Positions 9,793 to 19,156 of a DNA stretch of 64,000 nucleotides are shown here, piece by piece (the first letter of the stretch is position 1; every line of letters starts with the position of its first letter). A program made the translations under genes and the position numbers. The stretch lies in NCBI RefSeq assembly GCF_000720475.1, contig NZ_JOAP01000017.1, positions 1 to 64,000 on the forward strand, written 5' to 3'. This stretch comes from Streptomyces aureocirculatus (lineage in GTDB: Bacteria; Actinomycetota; Actinomycetes; Streptomycetales; Streptomycetaceae). The notes beneath the pieces are model-generated. The model ran no database searches, was not told the DNA's origin, and saw only the letters and a list, made by a program, of their open reading frames with translations.

Positions 9793-10304
9793 GCGAACAG
9801 AACAAGACAACCGAAGAGTGGGAGCGGCGCGTAGCCGCCGCGTGGGCGGACATCGACGCCTACGGGGACGAGCGGGCCGACGAGTTCCGGGAACTCATAG
9901 GGGAGCTGGCGGACGAGCTGCCGGAAGGCAGTGCGATCGCCCCGTTCGAAAGGGCCTGCGCCTTTGACTCCACCGGGCACTCGGACAAGGCGGTCCCCCT
10001 GTACGAGGAGGCCCTGGCCAAAGGCCTCGCCGGGTATCGCCGCCGCCGCACCGCCATCCAACTAGCCAGCTCCCTGCGGAACACCGGCCGCCTGGAGGAG
10101 GCCATCGCCCTGCTCACCCCGGAACTGGAGGCGGAGCACGACGAGTTGGACGACGCGGTGCGCGCCGTCCTCGCGCTCTGTCTCGTCGACGCGGGCCGCG
10201 GCCGCGAAGCCGTGTCCCTCGCCGTCGGCGCCCTCGCTCCCCACCTCCCGCGCTACCAGCGGTCGATGGCGAACTACGCGCGCCTCCTCGTCGAGCCGGA
10301 GTGA
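9789..10304 (+). CDS. Tetratricopeptide-repeat protein
   Basis: Cytoplasmic protein of 171 residues built of helical repeats of TPR type (SDKAVPLYEEALAKGLAGYR, then TGRLEEAIALLTPELEAEHD). No signal peptide or membrane helix. This small family (tetratrico peptide repeat group 5-like) is frequent in actinomycetes and has no known enzymatic function; it probably mediates a protein contact. The ATGA overlap with the GH89 gene makes co-translation likely, but the partner enzyme is secreted, so a direct physical link is doubtful. Confidence 0.85.
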   Translation: MSEQNKTTEEWERRVAAAWADIDAYGDERADEFRELIGELADELPEGSAIAPFERACAFDSTGHSDKAVPLYEEALAKGLAGYRRRRTAIQLASSLRNTGRLEEAIALLTPELEAEHDELDDAVRAVLALCLVDAGRGREAVSLAVGALAPHLPRYQRSMANYARLLVEPE

Positions 10305-10381
10305 GCCCGGTGCCTCCGGTGGGCCCCGCGCGCCCCACCGGCGTTAGGTGACCGACCGGCGATTCGCTCGTTCTGCTGAAC

Positions 10382-12352
10382 GTGTCGTCATCGCAGTCCA
10401 CGAAAGCCACCGCCTCGACCGGCTCCGCGCCGACCGGGTCCGCCACCGTCGTCGACGTGGAGCAGGTCGAGGCCGCCCTCGTCGAGCACTACCCGCGCCT
10501 GGTCCGCCTGGCCTACCTGGTGCTGCCCCCCGGCCTCGGCCGCAACCGCCGCGTCCTGACCGCGCACGCCCTGGTCCAGCGCGCCCTTCCGCGCAGCCGC
10601 ACCACCGCCCCCGCCGTGCCGGACCAGCGCAAACCCGCAGGCCGTGGCACCGACCCCGGCTACGCCTACGTACGCTGCCAGGTGCTGCGCGCCGCCATCG
10701 ACGCCGGTCTGCCGCTGCTGCGCCTGGCCCGGCCCCGGCGGGCCCAGCTCCCGCCGCTGCTGCCGCAGGTGTGGGGCCTGCGGCTGTTCCCGCGCTCCGG
10801 CGGCGCCGACGAACTCGCCCTCGACCAGCGGCTCGCCGCCCTCCCCGGGCCCGCCCGCGCCGCATATGTGCTGCGCGGCCTGGAACGCCTCACGGACGAC
10901 GAGGTGCGCCGGATCCTGGAGGCCGTCGGCGTCGACACCGACCGCGAGCACGGTGAGCACGCCGAGGCGATCGACGCCGCGCTCGCCGAGGCGGGCACGG
11001 AGGCGCCGCCCGGCGTCCGGGGCCCGGCCGCGCTGCTCGAATCACCGGAGTTCGACCCGTGCTCCCTACGGGCGAGGCCCACCGACCTGATGCGACGGCG
11101 CCAGCACCTGAAGGCCCTTGGCATCGCGGCCGTCGCCGCCCTGGTGTGCGGGGCGCTGCTCGGCATGCCCGGCGACGGCTGGGGCCCGGACGGCGCGGCG
11201 GCGCCGCCGTACGCGAAGAACCCCGCCGCCGAGGCCGCGCTCGACCCCGCCCTCCTGACCCGGGCCGCCCCCGCCGCCTGGAGGAAGTCCGCGCGCATCG
11301 ACTTCTCCGTGTGGCCCGCACGCGGTGAACTCGCCGACGACGAGGGCCTGCTGCGCCGCGCCCTTGCCGTGTGGGCGCGGCCCGGCAAGTCCGTGCGGGT
11401 CTCCGCGACGCCGGGCACGGTGACGGGGGCGCCACCGGGACCCGCGCGACTGCTGTTCGCGGGACCGGTGGACTCGGCGCGCGTGGTGCTCCTGTACGAC
11501 GGCCTGCGCGTCGTGCGGTACGCCGAGCCGCAGGACGGCACCAGCGGCGCCGCGCTCGACTTCGCCCGCGTCGACGGCGCGGGCGCCGCCGACGCCGGTG
11601 CCGTCGTGGTCGGCCGCGCTGACGGCAACGTGCGCTATCTGACGGCCCCCTGGGTGCGTGACGCGGCCGTGCAGGACCTCCTGAAGCCGACCGCGAAGCC
11701 CTCGGCACTGCGGCGCGCCGCCGACGGCGTCACCGCCCCCTTCGCCAGCCCCGCCCTCGCCCGCGAGTGCGGCTCCTGGAACACGCTGCGGCTGCGCGAC
11801 CAGGACGGGGCCGCGCGGCTCGCCACCGACCTCGGCGAGCTCGTCCCCGCACACCTCACCGCGGGCCGCCCGGACGCGCCCCGCGAGGCGACGCCCGCGG
11901 ACTGGTCGCGCACCGCCTGCTCCCTCGCCGCGGCCCGCTCGCACGGGGTACGCACCGTGAACGCCTGGTCCTACGCCGATCAGGCCCTGCCCGACGGCAG
12001 CGGCGCGGCGGAGTGGGTGTGCACGCGGGCGGAGACCTGGCGCGGCGGCGGCGGTCGGGCACTCGCCCAGTTCCTCGCGCCCGGGGCGCGGACGGGTGCC
12101 GTGGCCGCCAAGGCGGAGGGCAAGCCCGCCTGCGGGGTGCGGGAGCCCTCGGTCCTCGCCGGGGTGCTGTGGAAGTCCGCCGCCGGGTCCTGGTACGTGC
12201 TCGCCGGAGGCAGCAAGGACGTGAACTCGCTCTCCGTGTCCGGCGGGGAGCGGTCGCCCGGCAACACCCTCGCCGTACGCAGCAGCCAGGGCGCCCGCCC
12301 CACGGTGACGGGACGCCTCCAGAACGGCGAGACGGTACGCACGCTGCGCTGA
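10382..12352 (+). CDS. Membrane-anchored protein with sigma-factor-like N-terminus
   Basis: Protein of 656 residues starting at GTG 10382. The first ~190 residues resemble a degenerate ECF sigma-factor region: VEAALVEHYPRLVRLAYLVL resembles region 2 and LAALPGPARAAYVLRGLERL followed by TDDEVRRIL resembles region 4. A single membrane helix (HLKALGIAAVAALVCGALLG, about 243-265) follows, then an extracellular half of about 390 residues rich in Ala/Gly with two or three Cys. The outer part has no family I recognise. Topology would put the sigma-like part in the cytoplasm and the large domain outside, as in one-protein signal transducers. A GC hairpin lies just after the stop. The region 4 match and the role are inference. 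Confidence 0.65.
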   Translation: MSSSQSTKATASTGSAPTGSATVVDVEQVEAALVEHYPRLVRLAYLVLPPGLGRNRRVLTAHALVQRALPRSRTTAPAVPDQRKPAGRGTDPGYAYVRCQVLRAAIDAGLPLLRLARPRRAQLPPLLPQVWGLRLFPRSGGADELALDQRLAALPGPARAAYVLRGLERLTDDEVRRILEAVGVDTDREHGEHAEAIDAALAEAGTEAPPGVRGPAALLESPEFDPCSLRARPTDLMRRRQHLKALGIAAVAALVCGALLGMPGDGWGPDGAAAPPYAKNPAAEAALDPALLTRAAPAAWRKSARIDFSVWPARGELADDEGLLRRALAVWARPGKSVRVSATPGTVTGAPPGPARLLFAGPVDSARVVLLYDGLRVVRYAEPQDGTSGAALDFARVDGAGAADAGAVVVGRADGNVRYLTAPWVRDAAVQDLLKPTAKPSALRRAADGVTAPFASPALARECGSWNTLRLRDQDGAARLATDLGELVPAHLTAGRPDAPREATPADWSRTACSLAAARSHGVRTVNAWSYADQALPDGSGAAEWVCTRAETWRGGGGRALAQFLAPGARTGAVAAKAEGKPACGVREPSVLAGVLWKSAAGSWYVLAGGSKDVNSLSVSGGERSPGNTLAVRSSQGARPTVTGRLQNGETVRTLR

Positions 12353-12370
12353 GGGTTCTCCACCGCGGCC

Positions 12371-12405
12371 CCCCCGGGCGGCCTCTCCGCAGCCCCGCCC
12401 GGGGG
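12371..12405 (+). terminator. GC-rich terminator hairpin
   Basis: A perfect 11-bp stem (CCCCCGGGCGG with CCGCCCGGGGG) around a 13-base loop, starting 19 bases after the stop at 12352. There is no U-tract on the plus strand, which is normal for Streptomyces terminators. Confidence 0.6.
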
Positions 12406-12463
12406 ATCAAAAAGCTGCCGCACACACCTGTACCCCGCCACTACCCGCCAGTACATTGACGCC

Positions 12464-13378
12464 ATGTCTCATACGAGGGCCCGGCTCCCGCAGCCCGTAG
12501 CCTCCGAGCACATCGCGCTCAAGGCACGCGACGTCTCCTTCTCCTGGGAGAGCACCCCGCTCCACTGGCTCCCGGGGGACCCCTTCTCGACGCACACCAT
12601 CAACGTCCTGCACCTGCTTCTGCCCGCGGGCGAGCGCTGGTTCGTGCACGTGTACAAGCAAGTCCTGCCGCTCATACGGGACGAGCAGTTGCGCGAGGAC
12701 GTCATCGGGTTCATCGGCCAGGAGGCCATGCACTCCCGGGCCCACGACGAAGTCCTGCCGCACCTGCGCGAGCAGGGTCTCGACCCCACCCCGTACACCG
12801 CACAGGTCGACTGGCTCTTCGAGAAGCTGCTCGGGGACCGCACGCTGCCGCCGGGGCGGCCCCGGCAGTGGTGGCTGATGGAGCGGGTCGCGCTGATAGC
12901 GGCGATCGAGCACTACACGGCGTTCCTCGGCGACTGGGTGCTCAACGCCGAGGAACTCGACCGGCGGGGCGCCGATCCGACGATGCTCGACCTGCTGCGC
13001 TGGCACGGCGCCGAGGAGGTCGAGCACAGGTCGGTCGCCTTCGATCTGTTCCTGCACGTCGACGGCGGGTACCGGCGGCGCGTGCGCACCTGGGCCACCG
13101 CCTTCGGCGCCCTGGTGTTCCTGTGGCAGCGCGGCGCCCGCTTCTTCATGGCGAACGACCCGACGCTGACCGACGGCAAGGCCCGGTTCCGGGACTTCCA
13201 CCGCGCCGGGCGCGCCGGCACGCTGCCCACCACCGGCGCCATGATCCGTTCCATACCGCGCTATCTGAGCCGCGACTACCACCCCTCGCGGGAGTGCAGC
13301 ACCGCGCAGGCGGTGGCCTACCTCGCCTCGTCCCCCGCGGCCACCGCCGCCGAGGCCCGCGCGAACGGAGCCGCCTGA
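12464..13378 (+). CDS. Predicted metal-dependent hydrolase (PF10118 family)
   Basis: Soluble protein of 304 residues of the predicted metal-dependent hydrolase family. Likely metal ligands are Glu/His in GQEAMHSRAHDE (about 86-97), IAAIEHY and GAEEVEHRSVAFD, a spacing like ferritin-type dinuclear-iron helices. The family is uncharacterised and often sits beside a ferredoxin-type reductase, exactly as here: the reductase gene begins one base after this stop. I infer an oxygen-dependent diiron enzyme served by that reductase, with hydrophobic or fatty substrates possible; the hydrolase name comes from family annotation, not from evidence here. Confidence 0.82.
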   Translation: MSHTRARLPQPVASEHIALKARDVSFSWESTPLHWLPGDPFSTHTINVLHLLLPAGERWFVHVYKQVLPLIRDEQLREDVIGFIGQEAMHSRAHDEVLPHLREQGLDPTPYTAQVDWLFEKLLGDRTLPPGRPRQWWLMERVALIAAIEHYTAFLGDWVLNAEELDRRGADPTMLDLLRWHGAEEVEHRSVAFDLFLHVDGGYRRRVRTWATAFGALVFLWQRGARFFMANDPTLTDGKARFRDFHRAGRAGTLPTTGAMIRSIPRYLSRDYHPSRECSTAQAVAYLASSPAATAAEARANGAA

Positions 13379-13379
13379 C

Positions 13380-14483
13380 ATGCCGCTGCCACGGCCGCTC
13401 GGCTCCCGCGCCGCACGCGCCGCCCTGGTCGTCACGGGCGCCGCCCTCCTCACCCGCCGCGCCCTGCGCCGCCGCATAGGGGCGTCCCCGCTGTGGCCGC
13501 TGCCCGCCCTGGCGGAGCCCGTCTCCGGGCAGCCGCGCACGCGGGCGCTGCGGCTGCTCGTCGCCCGGCACGAACGCGTCGCCGACGGCGTCGTCCAACT
13601 GCGCCTGGAGGGCGTACCTTCCGTGCCGCTGCCGGGCTGGGAGCCGGGCGCGCACCTCGACCTCGTGCTGCCCTCCGGGCTCGTCCGGCAGTACTCGCTG
13701 TGCGGCGACCCCGACGACACCTCCTCGTACACCGTCGCCACCCGGCTCATCGGCGCCGACGAGGGCGGCCGCGGCGGCTCCCGCGAGGTGCACGAGGCGC
13801 TGGCCGAAGGCGTGGAGGTCGAGGTGCGCGGGCCGCGCAACCGGTTCCCGCTGATCGGCGACGCGGCCTCGTACACCTTCGTCGCGGGCGGGATCGGGAT
13901 CACGCCCGTCCTGGCCATGGTGCGGGCCGTGGACGCGGCGGGCGCCGACTGGCGGCTGCTGTACTGCGGGCGGTCCCGGGCCGCCATGCCCTTCCTGGAG
14001 GAAGTGGAGAAGCTGGGCGGGGCCGCGGGGCGGGTGCGGGTCGTCGCCGAGGACGAGAGCGGACGGCCCGACGTCGCGGCCTTCCTCGGCGAAGCGGCGC
14101 CTGCGGGTGCCGTGTACGTGTGCGGGCCCGAAGGCCTCATGGACGCGGCCGCCCGCGCCCTCCCCGAGGGCTGTTCGCTGCACCTGGAACGGTTCGCGCC
14201 CGCCGCCTCCGCGGGCGGGGACAGCGCCTTCGAGGTCGAACTGCGGCGCTCGGGGCGCACGGTGGCCGTCGGCCCCGGCACCACCGTGCTCGCGGCCGTG
14301 CGCGCCGAGCTGCCCGGCCTCGCGTACTCCTGCGAGCAGGGGTTCTGCGGGACCTGCCAACACCGCGTCCTGGAGGGCGAGATCGACCACAGGGACGAGC
14401 TGCTCACCGACGGGGAGCGTGCGGACTCGATGCTGATCTGTGTGTCCCGGGCCCTCGGTCCGCGGCTCGTGCTCGACCTCTGA
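13380..14483 (+). CDS. Ferredoxin-NADP reductase-type oxidoreductase with C-terminal 2Fe-2S domain
   Basis: Electron-transfer flavoprotein of 367 residues of the PDR/VanB type. After a basic, hydrophobic N-terminus come an FAD/FMN-binding barrel (RQYSLCGDP, about 104-112), an NAD(P)H-binding lobe (TFVAGGIGITPVLAMVRAVD, VYVCGPEGLMDAA) and a C-terminal plant-type [2Fe-2S] domain with CEQGFCGTC plus a distal Cys in LICVSRA, i.e. all four ligands. It should pass electrons from NAD(P)H through flavin to the cluster and on to a partner, most likely the metal-dependent protein encoded one base upstream. Tight spacing with that gene and with the following TetR gene marks a three-gene unit. Confidence 0.9.
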   Translation: MPLPRPLGSRAARAALVVTGAALLTRRALRRRIGASPLWPLPALAEPVSGQPRTRALRLLVARHERVADGVVQLRLEGVPSVPLPGWEPGAHLDLVLPSGLVRQYSLCGDPDDTSSYTVATRLIGADEGGRGGSREVHEALAEGVEVEVRGPRNRFPLIGDAASYTFVAGGIGITPVLAMVRAVDAAGADWRLLYCGRSRAAMPFLEEVEKLGGAAGRVRVVAEDESGRPDVAAFLGEAAPAGAVYVCGPEGLMDAAARALPEGCSLHLERFAPAASAGGDSAFEVELRRSGRTVAVGPGTTVLAAVRAELPGLAYSCEQGFCGTCQHRVLEGEIDHRDELLTDGERADSMLICVSRALGPRLVLDL

Positions 14484-14544
14484 CCGCCAAGGAGTGGAGC
14501 GGGGGCGTCCGTTCGCGGCCGGATCGGATCGGTAGAGTGTTCGC

Positions 14545-15261
14545 ATGACTACCGGGGTGCGCCGCAGGATGGGTGTCGAGGAGCGGCGGCGGCAACTGAT
14601 CGGGGTCGCGCTCGAGCTGTTCAGCAACCGCTCGCCCGACGACGTCTCCATCGACGAGATAGCGGCGGCCGCAGGCATATCGCGCCCGCTGGTGTACCAC
14701 TACTTCCCTGGCAAACTCAGCCTGTACGAGGCCGCGCTCCAGCGGGCCGCCGACGATCTGGCCGAGCGGTTCATGGAGCCGCACGAGGGCCCGCTCGGTG
14801 CCCGGCTGCTGCGGGTGACGGGCCGCTTCCTCGGCTTCGTCGACGAGCACGGGCCCGGCTTCTCCGCGCTGATGCGGGGCGGCCCCGCGGTGGGCTCCTC
14901 GTCGTCGCCGACCACGAACGCGCTCATCGACTCGGTCCGGCAGGCCGCGTACGAGCAGATCCTCGCGCACCTGGGTGTCACGGACCCGCCCGCCCGGCTC
15001 GACCTGGTGGTGCGCTCATGGGTCTCGCTCGCCGAGTCGACGGCGCTGATCTGGCTGGACGGCCGCCGCATCCCGCGCGCCGAGCTGGAGCTGCAACTCG
15101 TCCACGACTTCGCCGCGTTGGCCGCGGTGAGCGCGGCGTACGACGACGAGATGGCCCGTCTGCTCGGCACCATCCTCGCGGAGGAGCCCGCCGACGGCCC
15201 GTTCGCGGACCTGTTGTCCCGGCTCGCCGCCCTCGCACCCCGAGCCACGCTGCCCTCCTAG
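14545..15261 (+). CDS. TetR-family transcriptional regulator
   Basis: Repressor-type protein of 238 residues. The N-terminal helix-turn-helix is at about residues 10-55 (RRQLIGVALELFSNRSPDDV, then AAAAGISRPLVYHYFPGK); the remaining ligand domain is helical and variable. It lies 61 bases after the reductase gene on the same strand and probably regulates that hydrolase/reductase pair, a frequent arrangement. No clear palindromic operator was found in the 61-bp gap or in the 111 bp before the hydrolase gene. Confidence 0.9.
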   Translation: MTTGVRRRMGVEERRRQLIGVALELFSNRSPDDVSIDEIAAAAGISRPLVYHYFPGKLSLYEAALQRAADDLAERFMEPHEGPLGARLLRVTGRFLGFVDEHGPGFSALMRGGPAVGSSSSPTTNALIDSVRQAAYEQILAHLGVTDPPARLDLVVRSWVSLAESTALIWLDGRRIPRAELELQLVHDFAALAAVSAAYDDEMARLLGTILAEEPADGPFADLLSRLAALAPRATLPS

Positions 15262-15316
15262 GGTCTGCCGCCCTCCTGGGCCCCGCCGCCCTCCCAGGGA
15301 CTGCCCGTGCCGTCCC

Positions 15317-17068
15317 TCAGCCGTCCGCGGGCGGCTGCGTCAGGCGGAGGGCGAGTAAGGCGATGTCGTCGTCCCGTTCATGGCCGAAGCACTCCATGAG
15401 GGTGTCGCACAGGGCGCCCACTCCGGGCGGCGTCGCGGCGGCCGCGAGGCGCAGTTGTTCCATCGACACGGCGAGGTCGACGCCGCGGGTCTCGATCAGC
15501 CCGTCGGTGACCATCAGGAGGCGGTCCCCGGTGGTGAGGCGGGTCTCGACGGGCGGTGGCCGGTCGAGGCCGAGGCCCAGCAGCGGGCCGCTCGCCCTGA
15601 CGTAGGCGGCCCTGCCCGTGTCCTGGACGACGAGCGGCGGGATGTGGCCCGCGTTGGCGATGCGGACGCGGGCGGACGGCAGTTCGACGTGGGCCAGGCA
15701 CATCGTGGCCGTGACGTCGGGGTGGTAGCGCTGGAGCATACGGTCGAGGCGGGTGGCGAGGCGGCCGGGGTCGGGGTCCTCGACGCAGTACGCCCGCAGG
15801 GCGTGCCGCAGTTCCACCATCACCGTGGCCGCGTCGAGCGAGTGGCCCGCGACGTCCCCGATGCCGGTGAGCACACCGGTGGGCGTGGGCAGCGCGGCGT
15901 AGAAGTCACCGCCGATCTTCGCCTGCCGGGACGCCGGTTCGTAGCGGACGACGACCTCCGTGCCCGGCAGCCGCGGCAGTTCGCTCGGCAGGAAGCTGTG
16001 CTGGAGGGTCAGCGCGACATGGCGCTCCTTCTCGTACATCAGGAGCCGTTCCGCGACCCGTGCGGTGGCGTGCGCCAGGCGGCCGAGGTCGTCGGCGCGG
16101 TCCTCCGCGGGGCCCACGGTGGCCAGGCAGACCGGCGCGTGGTCCTCGCGGGTGCGGGCGAGCGCGAGCAGCACCTCGTCGCCGGGTCGCGGCAGTTCGG
16201 GGCCGCCGTCCGAGGTCCCGTCCCGCGCGTCCGTCCGGGCACCGCACGGCCTCGCGCCGCCGAGCGCCTCGTACGCGTCGGCTCCGCGCGGCGCCGCGCC
16301 CAGGAAGCCCGTCGGCCACAGCGACCAGGGCACGGTCGTGGTGTGCACGCCGATCCGCCCTGCCATCAGGCGGTTGATCAGTCCTGCCATGCTCTCGTGG
16401 GTGTCAGGGCCGGGGTGCGCCGCGAGGACGCGGCGAGGGGAGCGGCCCCAGTGGATGCCGCCTTCCTCACCGAGGACGAACGCCGCGGCGGGAGCGCCGC
16501 TGAGGTCCGCCGCGTCGGCCGCCGCGACATCGACGAGCTCGCGCACACAGCCGGCCGACTGCACGTCGAGGACGGCCTCCGCGAGACGGCTGAGGCGGCC
16601 GACCCGGGTCTGTACGTCGCTGCGGTGCCGCGCGCCGCGCGCGGCGGCTCTGACCACGGCCGCGATCTCCTCCGGCTCCGCGGGCACCGTCAGATACGCC
16701 TCGCCGCCCGCGTCGAGCCCGCGGCACCGGTCCACGGAGTCGTGCGCGGCGGCGGAGAAGTGCACCACGGGCAGGGCGGCGGTCGGCGGCGCCTGCTTGA
16801 GGCGACGGCACAGGTCGTAGCCGCTCATGTCGGGCAGGCCGACGTCGACGAGGGCGACATCGGGGAGCCGGCCCTCGCGCAGCAGCGCCTCGATCTCACT
16901 CAGCGCCTCGCCCGCGCTGGCGGCGAGCACCACGCGGTGACCGGCACGGCGCAGCACCGCGCCCAGCGCGTACCGGCTCGCGGGCACGTCGTCGACGACC
17001 AGGACCGTGGTGACACCGGGCCCGGCCGTGCCGGCCTCGCTCTCGGCCTCTTTGCTGTTGGCGCTCAC
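15317..17068 (-). CDS. Receiver-GAF-PP2C (SpoIIE/RsbU-type) serine phosphatase
   Basis: Signalling phosphatase of 583 residues. A response-regulator receiver (acidic DD pair at ~26-27, phospho-acceptor Asp75 in ALVDVGLPDMSG) is followed by a GAF-like sensor segment and a C-terminal PP2C domain of SpoIIE type with metal-binding motifs GGDFYA, GDVAGHSLDAA, MVTDGLIETRG and the final DDIALLALRL. Such proteins dephosphorylate anti-sigma-factor antagonists and so release alternative sigma factors, often in stress or development. The start is GTG 17068, preceded by a GGGGGAT ribosome site; a longer TTG frame reaches 17353 but its extra residues look non-coding. No kinase gene is adjacent, so the receiver is fed in trans. 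Confidence 0.9.
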   Translation of the reverse strand: MSANSKEAESEAGTAGPGVTTVLVVDDVPASRYALGAVLRRAGHRVVLAASAGEALSEIEALLREGRLPDVALVDVGLPDMSGYDLCRRLKQAPPTAALPVVHFSAAAHDSVDRCRGLDAGGEAYLTVPAEPEEIAAVVRAAARGARHRSDVQTRVGRLSRLAEAVLDVQSAGCVRELVDVAAADAADLSGAPAAAFVLGEEGGIHWGRSPRRVLAAHPGPDTHESMAGLINRLMAGRIGVHTTTVPWSLWPTGFLGAAPRGADAYEALGGARPCGARTDARDGTSDGGPELPRPGDEVLLALARTREDHAPVCLATVGPAEDRADDLGRLAHATARVAERLLMYEKERHVALTLQHSFLPSELPRLPGTEVVVRYEPASRQAKIGGDFYAALPTPTGVLTGIGDVAGHSLDAATVMVELRHALRAYCVEDPDPGRLATRLDRMLQRYHPDVTATMCLAHVELPSARVRIANAGHIPPLVVQDTGRAAYVRASGPLLGLGLDRPPPVETRLTTGDRLLMVTDGLIETRGVDLAVSMEQLRLAAAATPPGVGALCDTLMECFGHERDDDIALLALRLTQPPADG

Positions 17069-17361
17069 GCGGACATCCCCCAGGAGCGGCGGAACGAACG
17101 GGCCCCGACGGGTCCGCACGTCCACGCTAGCGTCCCGATACAGACCCGGGGAATCGACCGCACCCCAACGACCTGGAACGGTGGAGATCGCGCGTCCCAC
17201 GCCGGGCGCGGCCCGACTGCCGCTAAGATCCCCCTCCTCCCCGGCGCGGGCCGCCCGGTCCGTGACCTTCGTGTCGCGCGGGACGTTCACTCCAGTGCCC
17301 GAACTCCCCGGTGCGACACCGTGGGGAACGGCAGCGGCCCCCCGTACCGGCAAGGGACTTC
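17069..17361. other. Divergent promoter region between phosphatase and alpha-glucosidase genes
   Basis: About 290 bases separating divergent genes. Frames run into it from both sides but with poor codon bias. I see no clear LacI-type palindrome, although the regulator encoded downstream of the glucosidase would be expected to bind here. Confidence 0.5.
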
Positions 17362-19131
17362 ATGACTCAGCACATCACCGGCCCCGCCTCGGGGTCCGTA
17401 CGCTCCGCAGACACCGCCCGCACCACTGCCGCGGGGCGTACCGACTGGTGGCGGGACGCGGTCATCTACCAGGTGTATCCGCGCAGCTTCGCCGACTCCG
17501 ACGGCGACGGCATGGGCGATCTGCCGGGGGTGACGGCCCGGCTGCCCCATCTGCGGCGGCTCGGCGTGGACGCCGTGTGGCTCTCGCCGTTCTACTCCTC
17601 GCCGCAGGCCGACGCCGGGTACGACGTCGCCGACTACCGCGCGGTCGACCCCGCGTTCGGCACCCTCGCCGACGCCGACGAGCTGGTGCGGCGGGCGCAC
17701 GCGCTCGGCCTGCGCGTCATCGTCGACATCGTGCCGAACCACTGCTCGGACCGGCACGAGTGGTTCCGGCAGGCCCTCGCTCAGGGCCCCGCGTCGGCGC
17801 TGCGGGAGCGCTTCCACTTCCGTCCGGGGCGCGGCCCGCACGGCGAACTGCCGCCCAACGACTGGGAGTCCGTGTTCGGCGGCCCCGCCTGGACCCGCAC
17901 CACCGACCCCGACGGCACCCCCGGCGACTGGTACCTGCACCTGTTCGCCCCCGAGCAGCCCGACTTCGACTGGGAACACCCGGCCGTGCGCGCGGAGTTC
18001 CGCTCGGTCCTGCGGTTCTGGCTCGACCTCGGTGTCGACGGCTTCCGCGTCGATGTGGCGCACGGCCTGATCAAGGCGGCGGGGCTGCCGGACGTCGGCC
18101 ACGCCGAGCAGGTCAAGCTGCTCGGCGCCGCGGCCGTGCCGTACTTCGACCAGGACGGCGTGCACGAGATCTACCGGGACTGGCGCGTGCTCCTCGACAG
18201 CTATCCGGGCGAGCGCATCGCCGTCGCCGAGGCCTGGACCCCGACGGTGGAGCGCAGCGCCCTGTATCTGCGCCCGGACGAGCTGCACCAGGCCTTCAAC
18301 TTCGCGTATCTGACGACGGGCTGGGACGCGGCCGCGCTGCGCGCCGTCATCGACCGCTCCCTGGACGCCATGAACTCCGTGGCGGCGCCCGCCACCTGGG
18401 TCCTGTCCAACCACGACGTCGTCCGGCACACCACGCGCCTCGCCGACGGCGACCCCGCGCGCGGTCTGCGCCGGGCCCGCGCGGCGACGCTCCTGATGCT
18501 GGCGCTGCCCGGTTCGGCGTATCTCTACCAGGGCGAGGAGCTCGGCCTGCCCGAGGTGACGGACCTGCCCGACGAGGTGCGCCAGGATCCGGCGTTCTTC
18601 CGCGGCTCGGGGCAGGAGGGCACCCGGGACGGGTGCCGGGTGCCGCTGCCGTGGTCGGGGACGCGGCCGCCGTTCGGGTTCGGTCCCGCCGACGGGGGGC
18701 CGAGCTGGCTGCCGCAGCCCGCCGACTGGGGGCACCTCACGGTCGAGGCGCAGGAGGGCGACCCGGCCTCGACCCTGGAGCTGTACCGCGCCGCCCTCGC
18801 GCTGCGCCGGGCCCACCCGGCGCTCGGCGCGGGCCGCTCCGTCCAGTGGCTCGCGGCACCGGACGGCGTGCTCGCCTTCCGCCGGACGGCGACCGAGGCG
18901 GGCGGGGCCGAGGGCGGTGCGGGCCGGACCGACGGTGGCGCGGGCCGGGGCGACGGTGGCGCGGAGGGCATCGTCGTCACCGTGAACCTCACCGGCCGTC
19001 CCGTCACCGTGCCGTGCCCCGGCACCGCGGTCCTGAGCAGCCTGAAGTCGCGCGTGCCCGCGGCCGACTTGGCGGGGCCGGGATCCGACGTCGTACTGCC
19101 GCCGGATTCAACCGTCTGGTGGGCAGCGTGA
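17362..19131 (+). CDS. GH13 alpha-glucosidase (alpha-amylase family)
   Basis: Cytoplasmic glycoside hydrolase of 589 residues without a signal peptide. All GH13 signatures are present: region I DIVPNHCSD, region II DGFRVDVAH with nucleophile Asp231, region III VAEAWT with acid/base Glu290 and region IV SNHDVV with transition-state His351-Asp352. The set and length fit oligo-1,4/1,6-glucosidase or maltase-type enzymes acting on imported malto- or isomalto-oligosaccharides. A Gly/Ala-rich stretch near 510-550 (GGAEGGAGRTDGGAGRGD) is a lineage-specific insertion. ATG 17362 follows an AAGGGA ribosome site. The LacI gene begins 25 bases after the stop, so the two form an operon and the enzyme is probably induced by its sugar. 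Confidence 0.93.
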   Translation: MTQHITGPASGSVRSADTARTTAAGRTDWWRDAVIYQVYPRSFADSDGDGMGDLPGVTARLPHLRRLGVDAVWLSPFYSSPQADAGYDVADYRAVDPAFGTLADADELVRRAHALGLRVIVDIVPNHCSDRHEWFRQALAQGPASALRERFHFRPGRGPHGELPPNDWESVFGGPAWTRTTDPDGTPGDWYLHLFAPEQPDFDWEHPAVRAEFRSVLRFWLDLGVDGFRVDVAHGLIKAAGLPDVGHAEQVKLLGAAAVPYFDQDGVHEIYRDWRVLLDSYPGERIAVAEAWTPTVERSALYLRPDELHQAFNFAYLTTGWDAAALRAVIDRSLDAMNSVAAPATWVLSNHDVVRHTTRLADGDPARGLRRARAATLLMLALPGSAYLYQGEELGLPEVTDLPDEVRQDPAFFRGSGQEGTRDGCRVPLPWSGTRPPFGFGPADGGPSWLPQPADWGHLTVEAQEGDPASTLELYRAALALRRAHPALGAGRSVQWLAAPDGVLAFRRTATEAGGAEGGAGRTDGGAGRGDGGAEGIVVTVNLTGRPVTVPCPGTAVLSSLKSRVPAADLAGPGSDVVLPPDSTVWWAA

Positions 19132-19156
19132 GGGACGACCGGTACAGTCCAATCCT

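Noticed and set aside
6538..9810. 1090-codon minus-strand frame over the GH89 gene
   Set aside because: Shadow of the GH89 gene; composition is Arg/Gly/Val-rich with no domain, and no ribosome site.
17069..17361. LacI operator before the GH13 gene
   Set aside because: Several weak GC palindromes are present but none has the half-site symmetry expected; left unassigned.
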